DNA from: Candidatus Aminicenantes bacterium UBA6072
Lineage (GTDB): Bacteria > Acidobacteriota > Aminicenantia > UBA2199
Direction of reading: 5' to 3'
DNA: 64,000 nucleotides
Assembly: GCA_002436105.1 (NCBI GenBank)
Contig: DIXU01000014.1
Span: 163,202 to 227,201, forward strand
Within the stretch, counting starts at the first letter, position 1. Each line of letters begins with the position of its first letter. The position numbers were made by a program, and so were the translations under genes. The notes under the pieces were generated by a model that saw nothing but the letters and a program-made list of their open reading frames with translations, was not told the DNA's origin and ran no database searches. Below are positions 34,030 through 40,406 of the stretch, piece after piece.

Positions 34030-34614
34030 TCAGATCAGCTTCATTTCGGCCAGACGCACCATCACTTCCTGGGTGCCCTCGTCGATGGACTGGTGGTTCC
34101 AGATGTCGAAGGAAGGGAGGCGGTCCTGCCGGACGATGCGGGAGTAGCTTTCCTCCGTCTGCGGGAGACCCGCCAGCGGATATTCCCGCATGCCGGCCCT
34201 GGGTTTCCTTTTCTTCAAAGCCGCGGCATCGGCGCGCAAACGGAAGAACACGGCGTAGGTCGGTATCCAGAAGCGGTACAGCGCCTCCATCAGGGCATCG
34301 CGCCCGGCAGGCGGGGTGCCGCCGTTGGCCTCCGCCAGGCTTTCCCGCCACTCCAGCCAGTGGTCCAGGAGCGAGCCGTCGCACAGCAGGAAATCGGGGT
34401 GTTCCTGGGAGCGGAGGTTCTCTTCGTTGATCTGGCTGGTGATGAAATAAAACTGGCTGATGAAGCCGGTTTTCTGGTCGAAGTCGAAGGGGCCGTTCGG
34501 TTTCAGATCCGGCACGTCCTCGACGCGGTATTTCAGCGCCAGCAACTTTTTCACTTCGGCCAGGATCGATGTCTTGCCGCTGCCGGGGACGCCCGAAAAA
34601 GCGATCTTGTGCAT
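34030..34614 (-). CDS. P-loop NTPase, AAA_28/nucleoside-kinase-like
   Basis: This 194-residue protein starts MHKIAFSGVPGSGKTS, a clear Walker A loop, with a likely Asp-bearing second motif in PDFLLCDGSLLDHW and a basic lid-like stretch KKRKPRAGM. The size and single small P-loop domain resemble nucleoside/nucleotide kinases or the AAA_28 group more than mechanical ATPases. It is 25 bases upstream of the ThyX-like gene on the same strand and transcribed first, so a role in thymidine or nucleotide supply is attractive but unproven. Its ATG follows TACAAT by 6 nt, predicting a leaderless message. Confidence 0.75.
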   Translation of the reverse strand: MHKIAFSGVPGSGKTSILAEVKKLLALKYRVEDVPDLKPNGPFDFDQKTGFISQFYFITSQINEENLRSQEHPDFLLCDGSLLDHWLEWRESLAEANGGTPPAGRDALMEALYRFWIPTYAVFFRLRADAAALKKRKPRAGMREYPLAGLPQTEESYSRIVRQDRLPSFDIWNHQSIDEGTQEVMVRLAEMKLI

Positions 34615-34620
34615 GGTCGG

Positions 34621-34649
34621 ATTGTAGGCGACCAGCGCCGCAAAGTCAA
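34621..34649 (-). promoter_or_regulatory. leaderless-type promoter of the P-loop/ThyX operon
   Basis: Minus strand: TTGACT (34649-34644), a 17-nt spacer and TACAAT (34626-34621), then six nt to ATG 34614. Its -35 box is separated by a single base from the -35 box of the divergent promoter. Confidence 0.72.
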
Positions 34650-34650
34650 A

Positions 34651-34679
34651 TTTACTTTTGTCCGGAAATTTGCTATGAT
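34651..34679 (+). promoter_or_regulatory. leaderless-type promoter of the uORF-HhH-maf-AKR operon
   Basis: TTTACT (34651-34656), a 17-nt spacer and TATGAT (34674-34679). Seven nt later is the ATG of a 15-codon upstream ORF. Polymerase bound here would clash with polymerase at the back-to-back minus-strand promoter. Confidence 0.62.
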
Positions 34680-34686
34680 GAAAACG

Positions 34687-34734
34687 ATGAGATTTTCGCC
34701 GCGAAAAAATACCTTAACCCGACCGGGATCATGA
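34687..34734 (+). CDS. leaderless 15-codon upstream ORF coupled to the HhH gene
   Basis: ATG 34687 lies 7 nt after the -10 box and encodes MRFSPRKNTLTRPGS, stopping at TGA 34732-34734. The stop overlaps the ATG of the HhH gene (34731) as ATGA. The HhH gene has no Shine-Dalgarno sequence, so ribosomes loading on the leaderless mini-ORF and reinitiating would explain its expression. The peptide is basic but otherwise unremarkable. Confidence 0.45.
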   Translation: MRFSPRKNTLTRPGS

Positions 34735-35171
34735 CCAACCAGGAGATCGCCCGCGCTTTCGACAAGTTGGCTTTTTTCCTTTCGCTGCGCGACGAGAACG
34801 AATTCAAGATCAGCGCCTACACCCGGGCCGCGCGCAGCATCCGCGAGTACCCGGTCTCCATCGAGGACATGCTCCTGGCCGGGGATGACCTGACCAAGAT
34901 CGACGGCATCGGCAAGATCCTGGCGCAAAAGGTGGAGGATCTGGTCATCATCGGCTCGCTCAAAGCTTTGGATGAACTGCTGCTCGAGTTTCCCGACAGC
35001 CTGTTCGAGATGTCCCAGATCAAGGGCATCGGTCCCAAGACCATCCTGAAGATCTTTGACGCCCACAAGATCCGGTCACTGGATGAATTGCGGAGATTCC
35101 TGCAGAGCGGCGAAAAGCTGGCCGTCGCCGCCCCCTACGAGAGCCGCATCAAAGAGTTCTTCAAAAGATGA
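34731..35171 (+). CDS. stand-alone PolX N-terminal-like helix-hairpin-helix protein
   Basis: This 146-residue protein matches the N-terminal third of bacterial PolX-type DNA polymerases: an 8-kDa-like helical part (EIARAFDKLAFFLSLRDEN, FKISAYTRAARSIREYP) and two helix-hairpin-helix motifs, IDGIGKILAQKV and IKGIGPKTILKIF. The polymerase palm and PHP nuclease domains are absent, and the downstream maf gene overlaps by 4 bases, so this is not a simple truncation. It could bind DNA gaps or act as an accessory DNA-repair factor. Its translation probably depends on the overlapping upstream mini-ORF. Function is not established. Confidence 0.8.
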   Translation: MTNQEIARAFDKLAFFLSLRDENEFKISAYTRAARSIREYPVSIEDMLLAGDDLTKIDGIGKILAQKVEDLVIIGSLKALDELLLEFPDSLFEMSQIKGIGPKTILKIFDAHKIRSLDELRRFLQSGEKLAVAAPYESRIKEFFKR

Positions 35172-35740
35172 AGGTCGTCCTGGCTTCGGCCTCGCCGCGG
35201 CGCAAAGAACTCCTGCGGCTGATCGGCCTGGAGCCCGAAGTGATCCCCGCCGACATCGAGGAGGCCGCCCTGCCCGGCGAGGAGATCGGCGCCTTCCTGC
35301 AGCGGGTGGCCGTCGCCAAGGGCCTGGCCGTGTACCACAAGCGTTTTTTCCACGCGCTGCTGGTCTCCGCCGACACCGTGGTGCGGCTCGACGGCTCGCT
35401 GATCGGCAAGCCGGCCGGGCGCGACGAGGCCTTTTCCATGCTCTCCCGCCTCTCGGGGCGGCAGCACGAGGTCCTGACCGGGCTGGCGCTGCTGCATGAG
35501 GGAGAGACCTCCTTCGCCATCTCCCGCACCCTCGTGCGCTTCAAGGAACTGGAGGAGGGCGAGATCGGCCATTACCTGGAGCGCGAGGAATTCATGGACA
35601 AGGCCGGCGCGTACGCGATCCAGGGACGGGCCGCCGTGTTCGTCGAGCGCATCGAGGGCTGCTATTTCAACGTCATGGGCTTTCCGCTGAACCTGTTCTA
35701 CCGCATGCTGAAAGAGCGAGGAGTGAACCTGTATGGATGA
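35168..35740 (+). CDS. maf: Maf-family nucleoside triphosphate pyrophosphatase
   Basis: This 190-residue Maf protein begins MKVVLASASPRRKELL, the diagnostic N-terminus, and has the catalytic Asp in VSADTVVRL. ARDEAF and LSGRQHEVLTG blocks and a YAIQGRAAVFVERIEG segment complete the family pattern. Maf enzymes hydrolyse non-canonical or modified dNTPs/UTP to monophosphates and are linked to septum inhibition in Bacillus. The gene overlaps the HhH gene and the aldo/keto reductase gene, so all three are translated as one unit. A house-cleaning role next to a DNA-repair-like protein is coherent. Confidence 0.93.
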   Translation: MKVVLASASPRRKELLRLIGLEPEVIPADIEEAALPGEEIGAFLQRVAVAKGLAVYHKRFFHALLVSADTVVRLDGSLIGKPAGRDEAFSMLSRLSGRQHEVLTGLALLHEGETSFAISRTLVRFKELEEGEIGHYLEREEFMDKAGAYAIQGRAAVFVERIEGCYFNVMGFPLNLFYRMLKERGVNLYG

Positions 35741-36788
35741 ACGCACGAGCCGGACGGCCGGGCGGACGGCGCGCCTCTTTCCCGGCAGCGGTGACGTCCT
35801 GCGCATGGGCATGGGCGGGATCCCCATCCAGCGCCTGGACCCATCGGGAAGCGAACGCGTCCTGGAAAAGGCCATTGCCGCCGGGATCAACTTCTTCGAT
35901 ACGGCGCGCGGCTACACCGACAGCGAGAGCAAGTTCGGCCGCGTGCTGCCCCGTTACCGCGGCCAGGTGCGGGTCGCCAGCAAGTCGTTCAGCCGCGGCG
36001 CCGCAGACATCCAGCGCGACATCGAGACCAGCCTGCGCAACCTGCGCAGCGACCATATCGACGTTTACCAGTGCCACAACGTGGCCGGCGAGGCCGACCT
36101 GGAGAAGATCCTCGCTCCGGACGGCGCCGTGGCCGGGATGCTCAAGGCGCAGGCGCAGGGCAAGATCGGCCACATCGGCATTTCGGGGCACAAGCCGGGC
36201 GTCCTGGCCATGGCGCTGGAGCGTTTCGCGTTCGCGACCATCCAGGTGCCCGCCAATTTCATGGAGACCGAGGCCATGCGGGAGCTGATCCCCGCCGCGC
36301 GCCGGCGGGGCGTCGGCGTCATCGCCATGAAGCCGGTGGGCGGCGGCAACATCCGCGAGACCGCCCTGAACTTCCGCTTTATTTTCAACCAGGGCATTGA
36401 CGTGGCCATACCGGGGATGGATTCGGAACGGCAGGTTGCGGAAAACGTGGCGGCGCTGGACGACCTGTCGCCCCTGAATGCCGAGGAGATCTCCCGGCTG
36501 CAGGCGGAGAAGGAGCGCCTCGGCGACCGCTTCTGCCGGCGCTGCGAGTACTGCATGCCGTGCCCGCAGGGGCTGCCGATATCGTTCCTGCATGTCCTGC
36601 GGAATTACTATTTTCTCTACGACCTGAAAGACTGGGCCCTGGAGCGCCTCGGCGGCTTGGCCAGGACCTACAAGGACTGCACCGCCTGCGGCGAGTGCGT
36701 CGCCAAATGCCCCTATCATCTCGACATGCCGGCCATTTTTCGCGAAACCTGGGAAAAGATGCAGGCGGACAGGGAGGATCGGGCCTGA
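35733..36788 (+). CDS. aldo/keto reductase with C-terminal 4Fe-4S domain
   Basis: This 351-residue protein has an AKR TIM barrel (MGMGGIPIQRLDP, INFFDTARGYTDSE with catalytic Asp and Tyr, VASKSF with Lys). A ferredoxin-like C-terminal region follows with two cysteine groups, CRRCEYCMPCPQG and CTACGECVAKCPYH. Such iron-sulfur AKRs are common in anaerobes, and substrates are mostly unknown. It overlaps maf by 8 bases. A perfect 10-bp hairpin overlaps its stop codon, and the next gene has its own promoter, so the operon probably ends here. Confidence 0.92.
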   Translation: MDERTSRTAGRTARLFPGSGDVLRMGMGGIPIQRLDPSGSERVLEKAIAAGINFFDTARGYTDSESKFGRVLPRYRGQVRVASKSFSRGAADIQRDIETSLRNLRSDHIDVYQCHNVAGEADLEKILAPDGAVAGMLKAQAQGKIGHIGISGHKPGVLAMALERFAFATIQVPANFMETEAMRELIPAARRRGVGVIAMKPVGGGNIRETALNFRFIFNQGIDVAIPGMDSERQVAENVAALDDLSPLNAEEISRLQAEKERLGDRFCRRCEYCMPCPQGLPISFLHVLRNYYFLYDLKDWALERLGGLARTYKDCTACGECVAKCPYHLDMPAIFRETWEKMQADREDRA

Positions 36789-36808
36789 AGCGGTTTTTCC
36801 GCTTCAGG
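36784..36808. other. perfect hairpin overlapping the AKR stop codon
   Basis: CCTGAAGCGG (36784-36793) and CCGCTTCAGG (36799-36808) pair over 10 bp around a TTTTT loop. The stem contains the TGA stop of the upstream gene. There is no T tract after it, so it is not a standard intrinsic terminator. Confidence 0.6.
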
Positions 36809-36825
36809 CACGCCGGCGCGCAGGC

Positions 36826-36854
36826 TTTACCGGATCCTGTTTTTGTAATATAAT
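36826..36854 (+). promoter_or_regulatory. leaderless-type promoter of the 114-residue protein gene
   Basis: TTTACC (36826-36831), a 17-nt spacer and a perfect TATAAT (36849-36854), followed by six nt and ATG 36861. No ribosome-binding site is present. Confidence 0.7.
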
Positions 36855-36860
36855 CTGGGC

Positions 36861-37205
36861 ATGAACGCCCGGCAGCTGATCGAAGAAGAGAAACTGCAGA
36901 ATATCCTCAATCCCCGCAAGTCCAACCGTGAGTTCAAGGTCACCATCCGTTTCCAGAAAACTCTCACGAAGAACTTCGAAAAAGCCCTGGAGCTGGCCCG
37001 CAGGAATCCGCATTTCATGGAAGAAGGGGAGGGCGACCATTACAAGGCGTATGCCAGCTTCTACCCCGGCGACGTCGAGGCGCTGCACGAGCTTTTTGAA
37101 CTGGTCAAGGAGCGGGACACAACGAAGATCTTCCTCAACAACAAGTCCATCCCCTATGTCCAGGACCTGTGGCTGTTCCTGCTTTGGTTCTACCGGATCA
37201 AATAA
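36861..37205 (+). CDS. small protein of unknown function, 114 residues
   Basis: I do not recognise this protein. It is hydrophilic and helical at the N-terminus (MNARQLIEEEKLQNILNP), has a mixed alpha/beta middle (FKVTIRFQKTLTKNFEKAL) and ends in an aromatic stretch, LWLFLLWFYRIK, too short for a normal membrane span. There are no cysteines and no signal peptide. The predicted message is leaderless, with a perfect TATAAT 6 nt before the ATG, which supports it being a real gene. It is followed by the promoter of a TPR lipoprotein gene. Function cannot be assigned. Confidence 0.75.
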   Translation: MNARQLIEEEKLQNILNPRKSNREFKVTIRFQKTLTKNFEKALELARRNPHFMEEGEGDHYKAYASFYPGDVEALHELFELVKERDTTKIFLNNKSIPYVQDLWLFLLWFYRIK

Positions 37206-37229
37206 AAAGGCAAAAAAGAGGGCGACAAC

Positions 37230-37258
37230 TTGACTTTTTCCCAATATTAAATTATAAA
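37230..37258 (+). promoter_or_regulatory. promoter of the TPR lipoprotein gene
   Basis: TTGACT (37230-37235), a 17-nt spacer and TATAAA (37253-37258). A full AGGAGG at 37272-37277 lies 5 nt before ATG 37283. Confidence 0.7.
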
Positions 37259-37282
37259 GTGATCTTTCTTTAGGAGGTCTTC

Positions 37283-38278
37283 ATGAAAAAGTTTAGCACG
37301 GTATTGCTCATTCTTTTCCTGTCCACATTGATCCTCGCCAGCTTCACCGCCTGCGATAAGCTGAAGATAACCAACCTGAAAGCCAACAAGCATTTTAAAT
37401 CGGGCAACAAGTTCTATACCGAGGAAAAGTACAAGAAGGCGATCACCGAGTACGAGGCCGCCCTGCAGTTGAATCCAGAACTCAAGTCCGCCTTCTATTA
37501 TCTCGGCTCCAGCTACATCATGGTCTATAAGCCCGGCGACGACAGCGAGAAGAACAAGGAGTACGGGACCAAGGCCGTCGAGTACCTGCAGAAGGCCCTG
37601 GATCTGTACCCGGACAACAAGGATATCCTCCAGGCCCTCGGCGACATCAACGACAAGCTGCGCAATTTCGAGGAGGCCGAGAAGTATTACCTGAAGGTAC
37701 AGAAGTTCACCCCCGATGACCCCTCTTCCTATTACAACCTGGCCGGCTTCTACAACAACAACGGCAAGTACGACAAGGCCATCGAGATGTTCGAAGAGAG
37801 GATCAAGCTGGATCCCTCCAATCCGGAAGGCTACCTGTACCTGGCCGACTTTTTCCAGAACAAGCGCAAGTGGGACGATGCCATCAAGAACCACGAGATT
37901 CGCATCGCCAAGATCGCCGAATCGGACATGGACGAGAAAGAAAAGAACGATGTCATGGCCGAGGCCTATTACCGGCTGGGCGTCGTCTGCTGGAACAAGA
38001 GCTACCAGACCCCGCCCGATGTCATGGGCTCGGTCGAGCGGCTCCAGGTCGTCGAGCAGGGCTTAAACGCCCTGAACAAGGCCACCGAGCTCTCTCCCAA
38101 TTACCCCGATCCCTGGGCCTACATGGGTCTGCTCTATAAGCAGAAGCAGATCGCCGAGCCCCTGAAGGTGGCCGAATACGAGAAGCAATACAAGGCCATG
38201 ATCGACAAGTTCCAGGAGCTCCGCAAGCGCAAGCTGGCCACCGAGCAGTTCATCAAGGACCTGGCGAAAGATAAGTAA
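37283..38278 (+). CDS. TPR-repeat lipoprotein
   Basis: This 331-residue protein has a lipoprotein signal ending at C24 (LASFTAC), so it is exported and acylated. The mature part is a run of TPR units: ANKHFKSGNKFYTEEKYKKA, AVEYLQKALDLYPDNKDIL, AEKYYLKVQKFTPDDPSSYY and AIEMFEERIKLDPSNPEGY. It is likely a periplasmic scaffold for protein complexes. It has a strong promoter, a consensus AGGAGG and its own terminator, so it is monocistronic and probably well expressed. Lysine codon use is almost all AAG, as in its neighbours. The partner is unknown. Confidence 0.9.
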   Translation: MKKFSTVLLILFLSTLILASFTACDKLKITNLKANKHFKSGNKFYTEEKYKKAITEYEAALQLNPELKSAFYYLGSSYIMVYKPGDDSEKNKEYGTKAVEYLQKALDLYPDNKDILQALGDINDKLRNFEEAEKYYLKVQKFTPDDPSSYYNLAGFYNNNGKYDKAIEMFEERIKLDPSNPEGYLYLADFFQNKRKWDDAIKNHEIRIAKIAESDMDEKEKNDVMAEAYYRLGVVCWNKSYQTPPDVMGSVERLQVVEQGLNALNKATELSPNYPDPWAYMGLLYKQKQIAEPLKVAEYEKQYKAMIDKFQELRKRKLATEQFIKDLAKDK

Positions 38279-38296
38279 GCGTCCGCTCCGCAAGCG

Positions 38297-38336
38297 AAAC
38301 CCCTTGTTCTCTGGCGGGAACAAGGGGTTTTTTTTT
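38297..38336 (+). terminator. intrinsic terminator after the TPR lipoprotein gene
   Basis: AAACCCCTTGTTC (38297-38309) pairs perfectly over 13 bp with GAACAAGGGGTTT (38318-38330) around an 8-nt loop, followed by an unbroken T run to 38336. This is the clearest rho-independent terminator in the window. Confidence 0.92.
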
Positions 38337-38373
38337 GCCGGCGGCGGCGCGGGATTTTCCGGCTGGAGGGGAT

Positions 38374-38402
38374 TTGACAATTTATACTGAAAGAGTTATA
38401 TA
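38374..38402 (+). promoter_or_regulatory. leaderless-type promoter of the Rrf2 regulator gene
   Basis: Consensus TTGACA (38374-38379), a 17-nt spacer and TATATA (38397-38402), followed by six nt and ATG 38409. The family-conserved N-terminus confirms that ATG, so there is no room for a leader. Confidence 0.75.
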
Positions 38403-38408
38403 TCGGGC

Positions 38409-38816
38409 ATGAAAATCAACACCAAGATCCGCTATGGACTGCGCATGCTGATCGCCATTGCCCAGGGCGGGAAGCTGGTGAATACCACCACGCTGGGCGA
38501 GATCATGCACGTTTCCCCGAAGTACCTGCGCAAGCTGGCCGGTCCCCTGGAAAGGGGCGGCTTGATCCAGAGCGTCCAGGGGATCTATGGTGGCTACCGG
38601 CTGTCCCGGGACCCGGATACAATCACCCTGCAGGTGCTGATGGATGCCTTCGGAGAGAAGGTCTCGCTCGCCGACTGCCTCCTGGGCAAGAAATGCGAGT
38701 TGCGTGACTCCTGCCTGGCCAGGCAGGTCTGGGAGATGCTGGAGGCGACGATGCAGAAGCATTTTCTGCCCATTTCCCTGGGCGACATCCTGGCAAACAG
38801 GGTGAAGATACCGTGA
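38409..38816 (+). CDS. Rrf2-family regulator, IscR-like cysteine motif
   Basis: This 135-residue winged-helix regulator begins MKINTKIRYGLRMLIAIA, the usual Rrf2 start, and has the recognition region VSPKYLRKLAGPLERGGLI with the wing GIYGGYRLSR. Three cysteines, C90, C96 and C102, have the C-x5-C-x5-C spacing of IscR. The residue corresponding to the IscR His ligand (three after the last Cys) is Arg105, so a [2Fe-2S] cluster would need another fourth ligand. It probably senses iron-sulfur status, redox or NO. No isc or suf genes are adjacent; bacterioferritin lies 7 kb downstream. Confidence 0.9.
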   Translation: MKINTKIRYGLRMLIAIAQGGKLVNTTTLGEIMHVSPKYLRKLAGPLERGGLIQSVQGIYGGYRLSRDPDTITLQVLMDAFGEKVSLADCLLGKKCELRDSCLARQVWEMLEATMQKHFLPISLGDILANRVKIP

Positions 38817-38856
38817 CCTTTCGGCTTCACGGCGGGCGCCTTCCCGCCGGGCGCGG

Positions 38857-38885
38857 TTGACTATTTGTCCGGAATATAGTATATT
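38857..38885 (+). promoter_or_regulatory. promoter of the secreted protein gene at 38902
   Basis: TTGACT (38857-38862), a 17-nt spacer and TATATT (38880-38885). The predicted start is about 10 nt before ATG 38902, and no ribosome-binding sequence is visible in that short leader. Confidence 0.6.
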
Positions 38886-38901
38886 TTCTACTAATTGCAT
38901 C

Positions 38902-39378
38902 ATGACCAAGCGTGGATTCATACTTGTTTGCTGCCTGTTCCTCTTCTCCGGCAATGCATTGCCCCAGGATGAATTCCTCGGGATCGAGTGTTCCGTTGCC
39001 CCGCGCCGGATCCTGCAGGGCAACGAGGGGCTGCTCAGGATCAAGATCAATTTGCGCGACGGCGTCAGGATATCGGCCAATCCCGAGTTCCTGATCCGCC
39101 TCGACGAGAATGAAAGCCTGTCGTTCGCCAAGATATTCTTCGCCGGCTCGGAGCTGAACCTGCCCACGACCCAGGAAGGAGAGGCCGTGTTCCTGGACCC
39201 GCGGAAGGAGATCGAGGTCCCCTTCATGCTCAGCGAGGAAGCGCTGCTGGGCAATCTCACCATCAGCGGCGAGATCGTTTTTACCATGCTGTTCCCGGAC
39301 AACTGGTCGGTGAAGACCACGCAGAAGTTTTCGGCCGGCTTTGTTTCGCGCCGGAACTACCAGATCAAGAAAAAATGA
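38902..39378 (+). CDS. small secreted beta-rich protein, unknown function
   Basis: ATG 38902 gives a 158-residue protein with a signal peptide (FILVCCLFLFSGNALPQ). The mature domain is beta-rich: ECSVAPRRILQGNEGLLRIK, VRISANPEFLIRL and EVPFMLSEEALLG. The sandwich-like pattern is reminiscent of the N-terminal domain of DsbD-type proteins, which also begin with a segment about stabilised secreted domains, but I see only one cysteine in the mature part, so disulfide exchange is unlikely. It has its own promoter with a very short leader. It ends 7 bases before the convergent SDR gene. No function is assigned. Confidence 0.7.
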   Translation: MTKRGFILVCCLFLFSGNALPQDEFLGIECSVAPRRILQGNEGLLRIKINLRDGVRISANPEFLIRLDENESLSFAKIFFAGSELNLPTTQEGEAVFLDPRKEIEVPFMLSEEALLGNLTISGEIVFTMLFPDNWSVKTTQKFSAGFVSRRNYQIKKK

Positions 39379-39385
39379 CGCCCGA

Positions 39386-40357
39386 TCACAGGAAGCCCTG
39401 CTCGCGGTACCAGGTGATCGTTTCCGCCAGGGCGGCCGGCAGCGGCACGCGGGGCTGAAAGTGGAGCATGTCGTCGATCTTGGCGGCCGAACAAACCCAG
39501 GCCGGGAATTTCATCTCGTTGAACTTGTCGCGGTTGAAGATCGCCTTGTTCCCGAATACGCGGATGCGCAGCTCGGAAAATTCGGCCAGGACGCGGCCCA
39601 AGGCTTCCGGCACCACGATCGCCCGCGCTTTCTTCTTTCCCAGCGAAAACGCCGCCTGCTCCATGAATCCGCGCCACTCGACGGCTTCCGGATTGGCCAA
39701 ATAGAAGATCTCGTTCCCGCAAGAGCTGAAAGCGGCGGTCATCATGCCCCGGACTAGATCCTTGACGAATATCAGCGAATACCGGCGCCGCGTTCGGCCC
39801 AGCAAGGGGATGACGCCGCGGTTGACGATGCGAAAGGCATCGAGCATGTCCATGTCCCAGGGCCCGAAGACGATGGGGGCGCGGATGACGATGCGCGGAA
39901 CCGCGCACTGCGCCGCGAAGACCTCCTCCTGGGCCAGCTTGCTCCTGCCGTACAGCGAGATCGGCTCGGCGGGGATCTCCTCGCTCAGCATCTCGTGGCC
40001 GCGGTTGGGGCCGGCCGCGGCCAGCGATGACAAGAGGACGATGCGCTTCAGGTGCCTCAGGGGCCGCAGCCGTTCCAGGAGCTCGCGGGTGCCCTCGACG
40101 TTGACCCGGGTGAACTCGCCCGGGGCCAGCGCCTTGGTCACGGCCGCCAGGTGGAAGACCATTTCAATGTCTTCGGGAAGAGGATCGGACGCGAAGAGGT
40201 CTCCGCGCACCACCGCCACCGCGTCCTTGAAAGCGCAGGCGTCCAGCCTGGCCCGGTTGCGGACCAGCAGATGCACCCGGTGGCGGCCCTCCGCCAGCAG
40301 CGCCGTGACCAGGTGGCGGCCGACGAATCCCGTCCCTCCGGTCACCAGTATGTTCAT
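39386..40357 (-). CDS. NAD-dependent epimerase/dehydratase (extended SDR)
   Basis: This 323-residue extended SDR has the nucleotide-binding VTGGTGFVGRHL at the N-terminus, the active-site Tyr-x3-Lys in ISLYGRSKLAQ, and the Ser in LLSSLAAAG. Members act on sugar nucleotides or lipids. It is divergent from, and shares a symmetric -10 region with, the SPT-like gene; in Caulobacter the ceramide reductase CerR is an SDR of this general kind, so a lipid-reductase role is possible. A sugar-nucleotide role for the glycan operon is equally possible. Its ATG is 6 nt from a TAGAAT box, predicting a leaderless message. Confidence 0.85.
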   Translation of the reverse strand: MNILVTGGTGFVGRHLVTALLAEGRHRVHLLVRNRARLDACAFKDAVAVVRGDLFASDPLPEDIEMVFHLAAVTKALAPGEFTRVNVEGTRELLERLRPLRHLKRIVLLSSLAAAGPNRGHEMLSEEIPAEPISLYGRSKLAQEEVFAAQCAVPRIVIRAPIVFGPWDMDMLDAFRIVNRGVIPLLGRTRRRYSLIFVKDLVRGMMTAAFSSCGNEIFYLANPEAVEWRGFMEQAAFSLGKKKARAIVVPEALGRVLAEFSELRIRVFGNKAIFNRDKFNEMKFPAWVCSAAKIDDMLHFQPRVPLPAALAETITWYREQGFL

Positions 40358-40363
40358 GGGGCC

Positions 40364-40392
40364 ATTCTATAGAATCCATCCGCATTATGCAA
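40364..40392 (-). promoter_or_regulatory. promoter of the SDR gene with a 12-bp palindrome at the -10
   Basis: Minus strand: TTGCAT (40392-40387), a 17-nt spacer and TAGAAT (40369-40364), then six nt to ATG 40357. The -10 lies in the perfect palindrome ATTCTATAGAAT (40364-40375), which also gives TAGAAT on the plus strand towards the gene at 40407. Confidence 0.6.
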
Positions 40393-40406
40393 ACGAGGAG
40401 TGAAAC

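Noticed and set aside
34731..35171. Truncated polX pseudogene
   Set aside because: maf overlaps the end by 4 bases and there is no remnant of palm or PHP domain downstream; the frame is intact with two HhH motifs.
36809..37282. tRNA or small RNA near the hairpin and the two promoters
   Set aside because: No cloverleaf, TTCRANYC-type loop or CCA end could be found in this stretch or elsewhere in the window by eye.
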